Assembly: GCF_000758705.1 (NCBI RefSeq)
Contig: NZ_CP009287.1
Span: 372,001-436,000 of the forward strand
DNA from: Paenibacillus graminis
Lineage (GTDB): Bacteria > Bacillota > Bacilli > Paenibacillales > Paenibacillaceae
Length of the DNA stretch: 64,000 nucleotides
Reading direction: 5' to 3'
In this document: one piece after another, positions 35,016-43,401 of the stretch
How positions within the stretch are numbered: position 1 is the stretch's first letter
How the letters are laid out: each line of letters starts with the position of its first letter
Translations under genes and position numbers: made by a program
The notes under the pieces: model-generated
Seen by the model: the letters and a program-made list of their open reading frames with translations, nothing else
Told to the model about the DNA's origin: nothing
The model's database searches: none

Positions 35016-36478
35016 GGATCAGCATCAAGCTGAAGTTCAGCCTGTTCCTGGCAGTGCTGCTGATTTTATCGGTTAGCATTCTGAGCTATTTCGTGCTGCA
35101 CGGAGTTGGTCGGAACCAGCAGGCGCAGACGGAGAACGCGCTGGCCCAGCATGTCAAAACGGTGAATCTGCGGGTCAAGCAGACCTATTATACCGGGACC
35201 CGCCTTACGCCGCAGGAATTCATGCGTCAGCGGGGGAAAGCGCTGGCCGCAGAGCTGTCCGGGTTCACCGGGCTGCAAGTGACGCTGTACGACACCAAGG
35301 GACAGCAGGTAGGGACGTCGCTGCAGAAGGGAGAGCCTGCTGCGGAGCGGAAGCCTGCTGATGCGCTGGCCTATGCGCTGCAGAACAAAATCGCCTACCA
35401 AAGCTCAGGCGATACCCTGCTCTATCTGGCGCCGCTGCAGGGACCGGAGCACCAGATGGGGGTAGTGCAGCTGGAGTATCCGCTGCAGGAGGCCCGGAGC
35501 TTCCAGCGGACGCTGCTGAATCTTTTCCTGACCACAGGCGCCGCAGTCCTGGTCCTGAGCTTTATTGGCGGCTACCTGTATTTCAACAAGGCCGCAGCGG
35601 CAATCGGGCGGCTGAAGAAAGCGGCGGAATCGATCCGCCGTGCCGAGTACATTTCCGCGCCGCCAGTGAAGCGGAAGGATGAGCTGGGCGAGCTGGCCGA
35701 AGGCATTTACTTCATGAGCCGGGAGATTGACACCAGCATTGCCGCGAAGGATGAGGAGCAGCGCAAGCTGCAGCTAGCCGTGCAGAAGCTGCAGGCGCTG
35801 GAGCAGCAGCAGAAGCAGTACATCGGCAATATCAGCCATGAGTTCAAGACGCCGCTGACTTCGATCAAGGCTTATGTCGACCTCTTGAATATGTACGATG
35901 ATGATCCAAAGCTGCTGTCCGACGCGAAGCTCAGCATTGCCAAGGAGACCCAGAGGCTCTATGAAATGGTGGAGAAGGTGCTGCAGCTGACGGCGCTGGA
36001 GAAATATGATTTTGAATCTCAGGCTGAGCTGCTGGAGGTGGCGGACGTACTGCAGGATATCTGCAGCCGCATGAAGGGCAAGGCGGAGCGGTATGGTCTG
36101 AAGATTACATTGGACGCAGAGCCTGCGCATATCTGGATCGATAAGGAAAGCTTCATGCATATCTTCATCAATCTGCTGGATAATGCGATCAAATATAATA
36201 TCCCGCAAGGGACGGTGTATCTTCACAGTGAAGTCAGGAATCACCGGGTCTGGATCACCGTCAGGGATTCCGGCATTGGCATTCCGGCAGCGTCCAGGGA
36301 CAAGATCTTCGAGCCCTTTTACACGGTCAACCGCGACCGTTCCAGACAATCGGGCGGTACAGGACTGGGACTGTCCCTTGTCCGCAATCTGGTGGAGAAG
36401 CAGAACGGAACGATTGAACTGCTGGAGGCGGACGGTGAGGGAACGGCGTTTCAGCTGTCTTTTCCCGTAATGCCCTGA
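35012..36478 (+). CDS. Membrane sensor histidine kinase
   Basis: The 488-residue kinase has a transmembrane segment at about 8-29, an extracellular sensor region (30-170) and a second segment (about 172-190). HAMP follows, then a HisKA helix with His276 in NISHEFKTPL and a HATPase with the N box HIFINLLDNAIKY, plus the DSGIG and GGTGLGLSLV boxes. All catalytic motifs are present. The extracellular domain has no recognised ligand fold. It phosphorylates the regulator encoded just before it. Confidence 0.93.
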   Translation: MRISIKLKFSLFLAVLLILSVSILSYFVLHGVGRNQQAQTENALAQHVKTVNLRVKQTYYTGTRLTPQEFMRQRGKALAAELSGFTGLQVTLYDTKGQQVGTSLQKGEPAAERKPADALAYALQNKIAYQSSGDTLLYLAPLQGPEHQMGVVQLEYPLQEARSFQRTLLNLFLTTGAAVLVLSFIGGYLYFNKAAAAIGRLKKAAESIRRAEYISAPPVKRKDELGELAEGIYFMSREIDTSIAAKDEEQRKLQLAVQKLQALEQQQKQYIGNISHEFKTPLTSIKAYVDLLNMYDDDPKLLSDAKLSIAKETQRLYEMVEKVLQLTALEKYDFESQAELLEVADVLQDICSRMKGKAERYGLKITLDAEPAHIWIDKESFMHIFINLLDNAIKYNIPQGTVYLHSEVRNHRVWITVRDSGIGIPAASRDKIFEPFYTVNRDRSRQSGGTGLGLSLVRNLVEKQNGTIELLEADGEGTAFQLSFPVMP

Positions 36479-36571
36479 AGGGCTTAAGTTTACAACTTGG
36501 ATACATTTGGCGGGTCATTTGGAAATAAGCATCCGGTATGCTGGGAGCAACACAACCTGGGGGGATCATCT

Positions 36572-37693
36572 ATGAATTCGAATAAAAGGCGCAAGCTTAG
36601 AAAAACGGGCATGATTCTGCTGTGCAGTGCGGTTCTGCTATCCATGGCTGCCTGCCGTCCGGAGAATACCGAAACACGGCAGACGGTCGAGAAATCCGGC
36701 CAGAAAATCACAGTCATAGACAACACCAGCGAATCGGTCTACACGAAGCTGAAGCTGGAGGGCATCGACAAGATTGAGGGCGTTCGCGGGACCGATTTTG
36801 CCGGTGAGGATACGATCGTGGTGGATAAAGAAAACCGCAATCTCTCCCCGCAGACAGTGGAAGGGCAGGAACGTTATCCGCATAATCTCTACCTCCGTAC
36901 ACTGTCTTCAGGCACCGAAACGCCGCTGCAGGAGGGTGAAAAAAATTACGGTGCGGCACAGGTGTCTCCGGACAAGAAGCAGCTCTTTTACAAAGAGCTA
37001 TATGACGCTACCGGCCTCGGCTTTATTATGAATCTGTCCACGGGAGCATCTGTGAAGGTGGGCGATGCGGAGTTCAGAAGCGAGGAAGGGAGCTGGGCCG
37101 ACAACGAGCATGTGATTTACCCGGATATGGAAGGGACTATCGTAAATGCGGATGTGAACGGGAAGCAGGAAACGGTGGTGAAGACCGGGGTCCCCTATGT
37201 TCATGAGGTGATTCAGACCGGCAGCCGGATTCTGTATGTCACAGGGGAAGACAGCCAGTTGAGTGCTTATGACATGGAAACGAAGCAGACGAAGGTGTTG
37301 AAAAAGAATGTGCTGTGGGCTATTCCGTCCCCCGATGGAAGCAGGCTGGCGATTGTCGAACGGGTGAAGCCTGGAGAAATGGTGCTGCTGCTCTGCGACA
37401 GTGAAGGCAGCGAGCAGTCCCGGCTGGCTGCGGGCCAGCAGATCTTCGGGACCAGCTGGTCGCCGGACGGCAGCAAGCTGGCTTATGCAACGACTGCCGC
37501 AAGCGCTGCTGAGGACCAGGACGGCCTGTTCATCACCGAAGTGGAGACCGGGGAGCAGACGCCTGTGCTGAATGACATCGAGGTGGCTGACCAGCTCCGC
37601 TGGAGTCCCTCGGGCAAGAAGCTGCTGGCCTCCGTTTCAGTCCTGAAGGATAATGTGTATCAGTTTATTACGTATGTTGTAAGGCTGTCTTGA
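36572..37693 (+). CDS. TolB-like beta-propeller lipoprotein
   Basis: ATG 36572 follows GGGGGGATC and gives 373 residues. A lipobox (LSMAAC, Cys at 28) shows membrane anchoring outside the cell. The body has repeated WD40/TolB-like blades with WSPDGSKLAY, PSPDGSRLAI and RWSPSGKKLL turns. Such propellers bind proteins or ligands. The position after the two-component genes, with a 93-base gap, suggests that it works as an accessory sensor or as an output of that system. Confidence 0.85.
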   Translation: MNSNKRRKLRKTGMILLCSAVLLSMAACRPENTETRQTVEKSGQKITVIDNTSESVYTKLKLEGIDKIEGVRGTDFAGEDTIVVDKENRNLSPQTVEGQERYPHNLYLRTLSSGTETPLQEGEKNYGAAQVSPDKKQLFYKELYDATGLGFIMNLSTGASVKVGDAEFRSEEGSWADNEHVIYPDMEGTIVNADVNGKQETVVKTGVPYVHEVIQTGSRILYVTGEDSQLSAYDMETKQTKVLKKNVLWAIPSPDGSRLAIVERVKPGEMVLLLCDSEGSEQSRLAAGQQIFGTSWSPDGSKLAYATTAASAAEDQDGLFITEVETGEQTPVLNDIEVADQLRWSPSGKKLLASVSVLKDNVYQFITYVVRLS

Positions 37694-37740
37694 TGTGTCA
37701 AAGTCATCGGATCTTATATGTTCAAGTACGGCCGGCTAAT

Positions 37741-37807
37741 CTCCCGGAAGGGAGGTGATGCCATGAAGTTGTATCAAGTGTTTATTCCTGGCAGTTTCCC
37801 TTTTTAG
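37741..37807 (+). CDS. Very short ORF (14 codons) with a strong but hairpin-sequestered ribosome site
   Basis: ATG 37763 opens MKLYQVFIPGSFPF and stops at TAG 37805. It is preceded by AAGGGAGGTGATGCC, a near-complete match to the 16S 3' end. CTCCC-GGAA-GGGAG (37741-37754) can fold over the core of that site, with a GNRA-type loop. The frame is too short for homology. It may be a leader peptide, a signal peptide-type product or chance. The next promoter (TTGACA) begins 13 bases after its stop, so it need not be linked to the next gene. The interval given includes the hairpin; the codons run 37763-37807. Confidence 0.45.
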
Positions 37808-37820
37808 AAAAAAATCTTAC

Positions 37821-37850
37821 TTGACAGGTATGAATAAAGGGTTATATGAT
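37821..37850 (+). promoter_or_regulatory. Sigma-A promoter before the MarR/arylsulfotransferase genes
   Basis: A perfect TTGACA (37821-37826) and TATGAT (37845-37850) have an 18-base spacer. The inverted repeat TTCACTG-N13-CAGTGAA (37862-37888) follows right after the start of transcription and is a candidate operator or RNA stem. Confidence 0.75.
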
Positions 37851-37929
37851 AGCAGCAATCCTTCACTGCTAATTAAATGAACAGTGAAATAAAACCTTTG
37901 AAAATAATAACCGAGCTGATTGGACCGCC

Positions 37930-37979
37930 AAAGGCTCCCGAGTATCTTCCCGCATCAGGGAATATTTCGGGGGCCTTTT
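37930..37979 (+). terminator. Attenuator-like terminator in the leader of the MarR gene
   Basis: AAAGGCTCCCGA pairs with TCGGGGGCCTTT, with an inner stem (TTCCC and GGGAA) and loop GCATCA; TTTT and then AT follow. It lies between the promoter at 37821 and the MarR start at 38015, so it could stop transcription early. No known riboswitch or T-box motif was recognised in front of it. Confidence 0.6.
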
Positions 37980-38014
37980 ATAGTTGGCCTATGAGTGGAA
38001 AGCAGGGGAAGAGC

Positions 38015-38557
38015 ATGGATGATAAGCAGTGGGAACGGCTGCAGGAGGCCGACTACCTGTTCCGCAAAATGGTGCGCAGGTTTGTGAAGGAACGCGACCG
38101 CGTGAGCGTGGAAGGGATTGCTTTGCCGGGCATGCTGATTCTGCAAAAGATCATCCGCGACGAAGAGCAGCGTCTCGGCGATCTCGCGGAACAGCTGGAT
38201 TTCACCTCGGGTGCCATTACGGCCCTGAGCGATAAGCTGGAGGCGGGCGGATATACGGTGCGCAGGCGCAAGGAGGATGACCGCCGGACGGTACTGATGG
38301 GCATAACAGCCAAAGGCCGGGAGATGGTGAAGCGCAACGGCAGCATCGGGGAACGATGTATTACGCTTCTGTTCGATGGGTTCACGGAAGAAGAGCTTGA
38401 ACAGCAGAGCCGTTTCTATGAACGGATCATCAGCAATCTGGAGGGATTCTCGGAGACTCTGCTTAAGCTGGCACAGCAGAATGCGGAGATTCGTGTCCCG
38501 CAGGCCCCTGAACAGAAGCCGCGGACAGCCGCGAAGAAAAATTATCTTAGCTACTGA
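38015..38557 (+). CDS. MarR-family transcriptional regulator
   Basis: ATG 38015 follows GGGGAAGAGC; the in-frame alternatives 37991 and 37877 lie in or before the attenuator stem. The 180-residue protein has a MarR winged helix (LGDLAEQLDFTSGAITALSDKLEAGGYTVRR, seen as separate pieces LAEQLDFTSGAIT and DDRRTVLMGITAKG). The C-terminal tail is basic. It precedes the arylsulfotransferase and importer genes by 117 bases and probably controls them or itself. The inverted repeat at 37862-37888 is a candidate target. Confidence 0.82.
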   Translation: MDDKQWERLQEADYLFRKMVRRFVKERDRVSVEGIALPGMLILQKIIRDEEQRLGDLAEQLDFTSGAITALSDKLEAGGYTVRRRKEDDRRTVLMGITAKGREMVKRNGSIGERCITLLFDGFTEEELEQQSRFYERIISNLEGFSETLLKLAQQNAEIRVPQAPEQKPRTAAKKNYLSY

Positions 38558-38674
38558 AGCTACTAAAAACGGGAGCATCGGCTTAAAAAACTTAAGCCAA
38601 TGCCTTCAGGGCAAGTTTTGCACGAAGTGAAATTAAGGACACGGGTGCTGACAAAACTATAAGGAGAGATGATC

Positions 38675-40129
38675 ATGGGACATTCGACGGTATATCCGAC
38701 AGGAGCAACAGTATATAATCCTGCCAAGGCATGGAGTGGCTACACAGTTTTCCAGGCGGGCGACGAAGGGGTTGTGCTGATCGATATGAGCGGCAAGGAG
38801 GTGCATTTGTGGCAGGGCCTGATCGGCTTTCCGGCCAAAATCCTCCCCGGAGGCTACGTGCTGGGCAGTACGGGCAGAAGAGATCCGAAATTCGGCATTC
38901 AGGACAATGTTGATCTGGTTCAGGTCGACTGGGACGGCAATGTAGTCTGGAAGTATAACAGCTATGAGCAGATCGAGGACCCGGGCTATGAGCCGCTGTG
39001 GTACGCACGCCAGCATCACGACTACCAGCGGGAAGGAAATCCGGTCGGCTACTATGCTCCCGGCCTGGAACCTTCTGCTAACAGCGGTAAAACACTGATT
39101 CTGGCTCATAAGAATCTGCATAACCACCAGATTTCCGACAAGCAGCTGCTGGATGACACAATTATCGAAGTGGACTGGGAAGGAAAAATTATCTGGGAAT
39201 GGGCGGCCAGTGACCATTTTGATGAACTGGGCTTTGACGAGGCAGCACGCAATGTCCTGTTCCGTGATCCTAACACGCGTTCCTTCGGTGATCTGGGCGG
39301 CGGTGTAGGCGACTGGCTGCATATCAACTCGGCTTCGTATGTGGGACCGAACAAATTTTATGATCTCGGAGATGAGCGTTTCCACCCGGACAACATTATA
39401 TGGGACGCCCGGGAGGCGAATATTATCGCTATCACCGACAAGCGGACCGGGGCTATCGTCTGGCGGCTGGGGCCGGACTATTCATCGCCGGAAGTAAAGC
39501 ATATCGATTGGATTATCGGCCAGCATCATGCCCACATCATTCCGAAGGGGCTGCCAGGCGAAGGCAATCTGCTAGTGTTCGATAATGGCGGCTGGGGCGG
39601 CTATGGCCTGCCTAATCCCTCTTCGCCTTTTGGACAAAAGAATGCGCTGCGCGACCACTCGCGGGTACTGGAGATCAATCCGGTGACACTGGAGATCGAG
39701 TGGCAGTATACCTCGGCAGAGGCGGGGTTTTCCGTTCCGACCGATTCCTACAAGTTCTATAGTCCGTATATCAGCTCGGCGCAGCGGCTTCCAAATGGCA
39801 ACACGCTGATTACCGAAGGCTCCAATGGACGCCTATTCGAGGTGACGGCGGAGCATGAACTGGTATGGGAGTATATTTCGCCTTACACTGACCGCAGAAA
39901 TACGAACATGGTGTACCGCTCCTACCGCGTACCGTACGTTTGGGTGCCGCAGCTGGTGAAGCCGGAGGAAGCTGCCATTGAGCCGATCGATGTATCAACG
40001 TTCAGAGTGCCAGGTGCAGCTCCCAAAGGTTCGGATTCTGTAGTAGTGGTAGCGACATCACTGCCATTTATGGAGGGCGCCGCTTGTGTGGCTACTGCCA
40101 ATGAGGGCAGCGGCCGGAGGACCAGTTAG
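38675..40129 (+). CDS. Arylsulfotransferase-family protein (ASST_2-like beta-propeller)
   Basis: ATG 38675 has AAGGAGA eight bases upstream and gives 484 residues; ATG 38669 is too near the site. The fold is a propeller with repeated DxDGNxVW-type strands (VDWDGNVVWKY, VDWEGKIIWEW). It contains conserved HHDYQ, DWLHINS and QHHAHIIP motifs, the last holding the presumed sulfated His. These enzymes move sulfate from aryl sulfates to phenols, or act as sulfatases. No signal peptide is seen, which is unusual, because characterised AssT enzymes are periplasmic. It sits before a sulfonate-type importer. Confidence 0.8.
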   Translation: MGHSTVYPTGATVYNPAKAWSGYTVFQAGDEGVVLIDMSGKEVHLWQGLIGFPAKILPGGYVLGSTGRRDPKFGIQDNVDLVQVDWDGNVVWKYNSYEQIEDPGYEPLWYARQHHDYQREGNPVGYYAPGLEPSANSGKTLILAHKNLHNHQISDKQLLDDTIIEVDWEGKIIWEWAASDHFDELGFDEAARNVLFRDPNTRSFGDLGGGVGDWLHINSASYVGPNKFYDLGDERFHPDNIIWDAREANIIAITDKRTGAIVWRLGPDYSSPEVKHIDWIIGQHHAHIIPKGLPGEGNLLVFDNGGWGGYGLPNPSSPFGQKNALRDHSRVLEINPVTLEIEWQYTSAEAGFSVPTDSYKFYSPYISSAQRLPNGNTLITEGSNGRLFEVTAEHELVWEYISPYTDRRNTNMVYRSYRVPYVWVPQLVKPEEAAIEPIDVSTFRVPGAAPKGSDSVVVVATSLPFMEGAACVATANEGSGRRTS

Positions 40130-40166
40130 AGCAATCAGGAAAATCCATAATGAAGAGGTGCATAGT

Positions 40167-41195
40167 GTGAAAAAACCATGGTACGGCTCTGCTTTTCTGT
40201 TCTTATCCATATCTCTGGTTCTGGTTCTCTCGGGCTGCAGCTCCAAAGGGGACGCGGCGGCGTCCTCTGGTGCGGACGGCGGCAAGCCAAAGACGCTAAA
40301 GATCAAAATTGCCGACATTAATACCAACCCGACCTTCCGGGTCGCGCTGGACAAAGGCATCTTCGCTAAGCATGGCATTGCTGCGGAGATCATTAACTTC
40401 GGCACTCCGGCGGAAGGAGTGAATGCGCTCTTCATTAAGCAAGTGGATATTGCCTTCGGTGCAGACTTCCCGGTACTGAACGCCGTTGCCAAAGGCGATT
40501 ATTCGATTATCGCTTCGGCCGGCCAGGCCACAGACCAGGCAGCGGCGGTATGGAAGCTGTACGTCAAAGATGAAATCAAGTCAGCCGCCGATCTAAAAGG
40601 CAGGAACCTAAGTTTCATGCGCGGCACTTTTCTGCCGTACCTCTGGGATGAATACCTGAAGGAGCAGGGCATCGCATTGGGCGATGTAACGCTGACAGGG
40701 CAGGGGGCGTTCGACGAAGCCTTCATTGCACTGAAGCAGGGCGATGTGGATGCCGCCTGGTTCAGTGGCTCGGCGCTGACCGATAAGCTGGCTGCGCTGG
40801 AGGGTGTGCATGAACTGACCGACATGTCCAAGACCCCGGTTCGGCTGGGGATGGGGATAGTGGCTGGGAATGCTTTTGTGCAGGCCAACCATGACGGAAT
40901 CGGGCAATTCCTCGCAGCGGTGGAAGAAGCTTCGGCGTATGCACAGGAGCATCCCGGGGAAGTGGCCGACCTGATGTTCAAGGAATTGAAGCAGCCCAAG
41001 GAAGCCACGCTGAAAGATCTGCCGGTCAACCCCTGGAAGGTCGGATTCACGCAGGCCGCGTATGACAGCCTCGCCGGACAGAAGAAATATATGGTCGATA
41101 CAGGCATTATCGAACAGGATTTTGACCTGGACAGCAAGCTGAATCTGGAGCCGCTCAGGAAAGCGCTGCCGGATAAATTGACGTACACGAAATAA
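40167..41195 (+). CDS. Sulfonate/taurine/nitrate-type binding lipoprotein
   Basis: GTG 40167 has AGAGGTG about seven bases upstream and gives 342 residues. The lipobox LSGC has Cys at 24, then a Lys/Ala linker. The body has family features of SsuA/TauA/NrtA: TLKIKIADINTNPTFRVALDKGIF, then FGTPAEGVNALFIKQVDIAFG. The protein is anchored outside the membrane and delivers ligand to the permease encoded after the ATPase. Sulfonate or sulfate ester is inferred from the arylsulfotransferase upstream. Confidence 0.86.
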   Translation: MKKPWYGSAFLFLSISLVLVLSGCSSKGDAAASSGADGGKPKTLKIKIADINTNPTFRVALDKGIFAKHGIAAEIINFGTPAEGVNALFIKQVDIAFGADFPVLNAVAKGDYSIIASAGQATDQAAAVWKLYVKDEIKSAADLKGRNLSFMRGTFLPYLWDEYLKEQGIALGDVTLTGQGAFDEAFIALKQGDVDAAWFSGSALTDKLAALEGVHELTDMSKTPVRLGMGIVAGNAFVQANHDGIGQFLAAVEEASAYAQEHPGEVADLMFKELKQPKEATLKDLPVNPWKVGFTQAAYDSLAGQKKYMVDTGIIEQDFDLDSKLNLEPLRKALPDKLTYTK

Positions 41196-41217
41196 CGAAA
41201 ACTTCAGGAGGTGCCCC

Positions 41218-41994
41218 ATGTCTTTACCTGCCAAGCAGAATGCGATTCATATCGAGCAGCTCCGTAAAAGCTACAGCGAGCCTGCAGCCGGGGACGTTCA
41301 TTACATCATCAAGGATGTGAACCTGGTCATAAAAGGCGGCGAGTTCTTCGTGCTGCTCGGTCCGAGCGGCTGCGGGAAATCGACACTGCTGAATATGATC
41401 GCCGGTTTTGTCTCCAAATCGGGCGGCAACCTGAGGGTGGACAACGTGGAGGTGGATAAGCCCGGCCGTGACCGGGCGGTTGTTTTTCAGCAGGCGGATT
41501 CTTCCCTGTTCCCTTGGCTTACCGTACGTGAGAATGTGGAATTCGGACTGCGGATGAAAAAGACGCCCAAAGCGGAGCGCAAGACGATCTCGGACCGCTA
41601 TATTGCACTGGTGGGATTGAATGGTCATGAGAACAAGTTCCCCAAGGAGCTGTCCGGCGGCATGAAGCAGCGGGTGCAGCTGGCCCGGGTGCTGGCGAAT
41701 GACCCGGCGATTCTGCTGATGGATGAGCCTTTCGGCGCACTGGATGCGATGACCCGGCGGACGATGCAGAAGGAACTGGTCCAGATTTGGCGTGAGACTC
41801 ATAAGACCGTTATTTTCGTGACCCATGATATTCAGGAGGCACTGCTGCTGGGCGGGCGCATAGGCATCATGTCTGTTGGCCCTTCCTCCAATATTACCGA
41901 TATTTACGACAATCCGCTGCCTTTCCCGCGGGATGTGGCCTTACCGGAATTTTACGCGCTGTACCACCAAATTCAGAGCCATTTTGAAGAATAG
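41218..41994 (+). CDS. SsuB/TauB-type ABC ATPase
   Basis: The 258-residue protein has Walker A GPSGCGKST, signature LSGGMKQRVQLARVL, and Walker B LLMDEPFGALD. The H-loop is FVTHDIQEALLL. The short length without TOBE domain fits the nitrate/sulfonate/taurine importers. AGGAGGTG precedes its ATG. It lies 22 bases after the binding-protein gene and 19 bases before the permease gene, all in one operon. Confidence 0.93.
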   Translation: MSLPAKQNAIHIEQLRKSYSEPAAGDVHYIIKDVNLVIKGGEFFVLLGPSGCGKSTLLNMIAGFVSKSGGNLRVDNVEVDKPGRDRAVVFQQADSSLFPWLTVRENVEFGLRMKKTPKAERKTISDRYIALVGLNGHENKFPKELSGGMKQRVQLARVLANDPAILLMDEPFGALDAMTRRTMQKELVQIWRETHKTVIFVTHDIQEALLLGGRIGIMSVGPSSNITDIYDNPLPFPRDVALPEFYALYHQIQSHFEE

Positions 41995-42013
41995 GATCGG
42001 GGTGTGACTGTTA

Positions 42014-42790
42014 ATGAAATGGGTGGAGAAAAAATGGGTGTCCGTCCCCCTGCTATGGCTTGCCGCACTCTGCATCTGGCAGTTTGGCGCTCTATTGTAT
42101 GGCCCTGATGTCATTCCCGGACCGTGGGCTACGCTGAAAGGCGGACGGGAGCTGGTTCAAGATGGCACGTTGATGCAGTATATCGGCATTAGCTTTTACC
42201 GTGTGCTTGTCGGCTGGGTGCTGGGCAGTCTGCTGGCTGTTCCGGCGGGGCTGATGATTGGAAAGGTGAACGTCATCCGCATTTTTGCCGAGCCTTTCCT
42301 CAATTTTATCCGCTTCATTCCGCCGATTGCCTTCATTACGCTGTTCCTGGTCTGGTTCGGCATCGGGGAGCAGTCGAAGATTGCACTGATTATGTACGCC
42401 ACCTTCTTTATCGTCGTGCTGAACACCTTGACGGGGGTAATGTCCGTGGAGGAGGATAAAGTCCGCTCCGCCCGCAGCATGGGAGCAAGCGAGTGGCAGA
42501 TTCTGCTGCATGTGATTGTTCCTGCTACCATTCCTTATATTTTTACGGGGTTCCGGCTGGCGATGGGAACCTCCTATATGGCCATCATCGGCGCGGAAAT
42601 GATTGCTTCGAACGAAGGTGTAGGCTATCTGATCTGGAATTCACGGCTGTTCTTCCGCACGGACTGGATTTTTGTCGGGCTGTTCTGCCTGGGGTTCATG
42701 GGTTTTGCGACAGACCGGCTGTTCGGCTGGTTTGGCCGGAAGGCACTCTATCGCTACGGTGTGGTCAGTGTAGCGGCGCGGAGAAGATGA
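42014..42790 (+). CDS. SsuC/TauC-type ABC permease
   Basis: The 258-residue membrane protein has about six segments and the permease loop SARSMGASEWQILLHVIVPATIPY in pieces SMGASEWQILL and VIVPATIPY. It is the channel for the sulfonate-type importer. The family core (FIRFIPPIAFITLFLVWFG) is intact. It ends the operon; a separate promoter for the next MarR gene follows. Confidence 0.92.
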   Translation: MKWVEKKWVSVPLLWLAALCIWQFGALLYGPDVIPGPWATLKGGRELVQDGTLMQYIGISFYRVLVGWVLGSLLAVPAGLMIGKVNVIRIFAEPFLNFIRFIPPIAFITLFLVWFGIGEQSKIALIMYATFFIVVLNTLTGVMSVEEDKVRSARSMGASEWQILLHVIVPATIPYIFTGFRLAMGTSYMAIIGAEMIASNEGVGYLIWNSRLFFRTDWIFVGLFCLGFMGFATDRLFGWFGRKALYRYGVVSVAARRR

Positions 42791-42824
42791 AGTGGCGGGG
42801 GCCTGCTGGCCGCAGCAAAAGTCC

Positions 42825-42866
42825 TTGACAAATAAAGGTTGTTACAGCTACTATAGTTGTGACAAC
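42825..42866 (+). promoter_or_regulatory. Promoter and operator 1 of the 43-kb MarR regulon
   Basis: TTGACA (42825-42830) and TACTAT (42849-42854) are separated by 18 bases. The inverted repeat GTTGTTACA-N11-TGTGACAAC (42838-42866) overlaps the -10 box. Only one base breaks the symmetry. A related repeat is found before the next gene, so this is a probable target of the MarR protein. Confidence 0.78.
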
Positions 42867-42886
42867 TTGTTGAGGACGGTGAGGAT

Positions 42887-43324
42887 ATGCCTGACGGATT
42901 TGATTATACAGAACTGATTGGATTCCGGATTATCAAGGGCGAGGTGCTGATCAAGCGCAGGATGCTGGCTATTTTTATGGAACAGGGCTACGATCTGACC
43001 TTCGAGCAATGGATGGTGCTGAATGTGCTGTATGCGGAGCCTGGAATTATTCAGAGCGAGATTGCTGCCAGAACCTTCAAGGACAAGACGAATGTTACGC
43101 GTATTCTGGATGTGCTCGCCAAGAAGGGATATGTGGCCCGCGAAGCGCATGGCAGGGACCGCCGGAGCTTTCAGATCTATCTGACAGCAGCGGGACAGGA
43201 AATATTCGCTGATCTTATCCCCCATGTGCAGCAGTTAAATGAACAATTTAAGCAAGACATCCCTGATGAAGAATTGGCACAGTTCATTCATACCTTAGAG
43301 AAAATTTGCCGGAACGTGCAATAA
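42887..43324 (+). CDS. MarR-family transcriptional regulator (second)
   Basis: The 145-residue protein has a typical MarR winged helix (EPGIIQSEIAARTFKDKTNVTRILDVLAKKGYV in pieces IQSEIAARTF and DKTNVTRIL) and RDRRSFQIYLTAAG in the wing. The start follows GGTGAGGAT. It probably represses itself and the hydrolase gene, because both carry the same inverted repeat with 11-base spacing. The effector is unknown. Confidence 0.85.
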   Translation: MPDGFDYTELIGFRIIKGEVLIKRRMLAIFMEQGYDLTFEQWMVLNVLYAEPGIIQSEIAARTFKDKTNVTRILDVLAKKGYVAREAHGRDRRSFQIYLTAAGQEIFADLIPHVQQLNEQFKQDIPDEELAQFIHTLEKICRNVQ

Positions 43325-43330
43325 ATTTTT

Positions 43331-43370
43331 TTGTCCAAATGGTTGTTATAGCTATTATATATATAACTAC
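43331..43370 (+). promoter_or_regulatory. Promoter and operator 2 of the 43-kb MarR regulon
   Basis: TTGTCC (43331-43336) and TATTAT (43353-43358) form a promoter with a 16-base spacer. GTTGTTATA-N11-TATAACTAC (43342-43370) has one mismatch and the same 11-base spacing as the operator before the MarR gene. It again overlaps the -10 region and lies 32 bases before the hydrolase ATG. Confidence 0.75.
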
Positions 43371-43401
43371 TAAATCTTAACTACGAAAGGGATGAGCGGT
43401 C

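Noticed and set aside
37877..38014. N-terminal extension of the MarR protein from the upstream ATG at 37877.
   Set aside because: It would run through the terminator hairpin, lacks a ribosome site and does not resemble MarR sequence.
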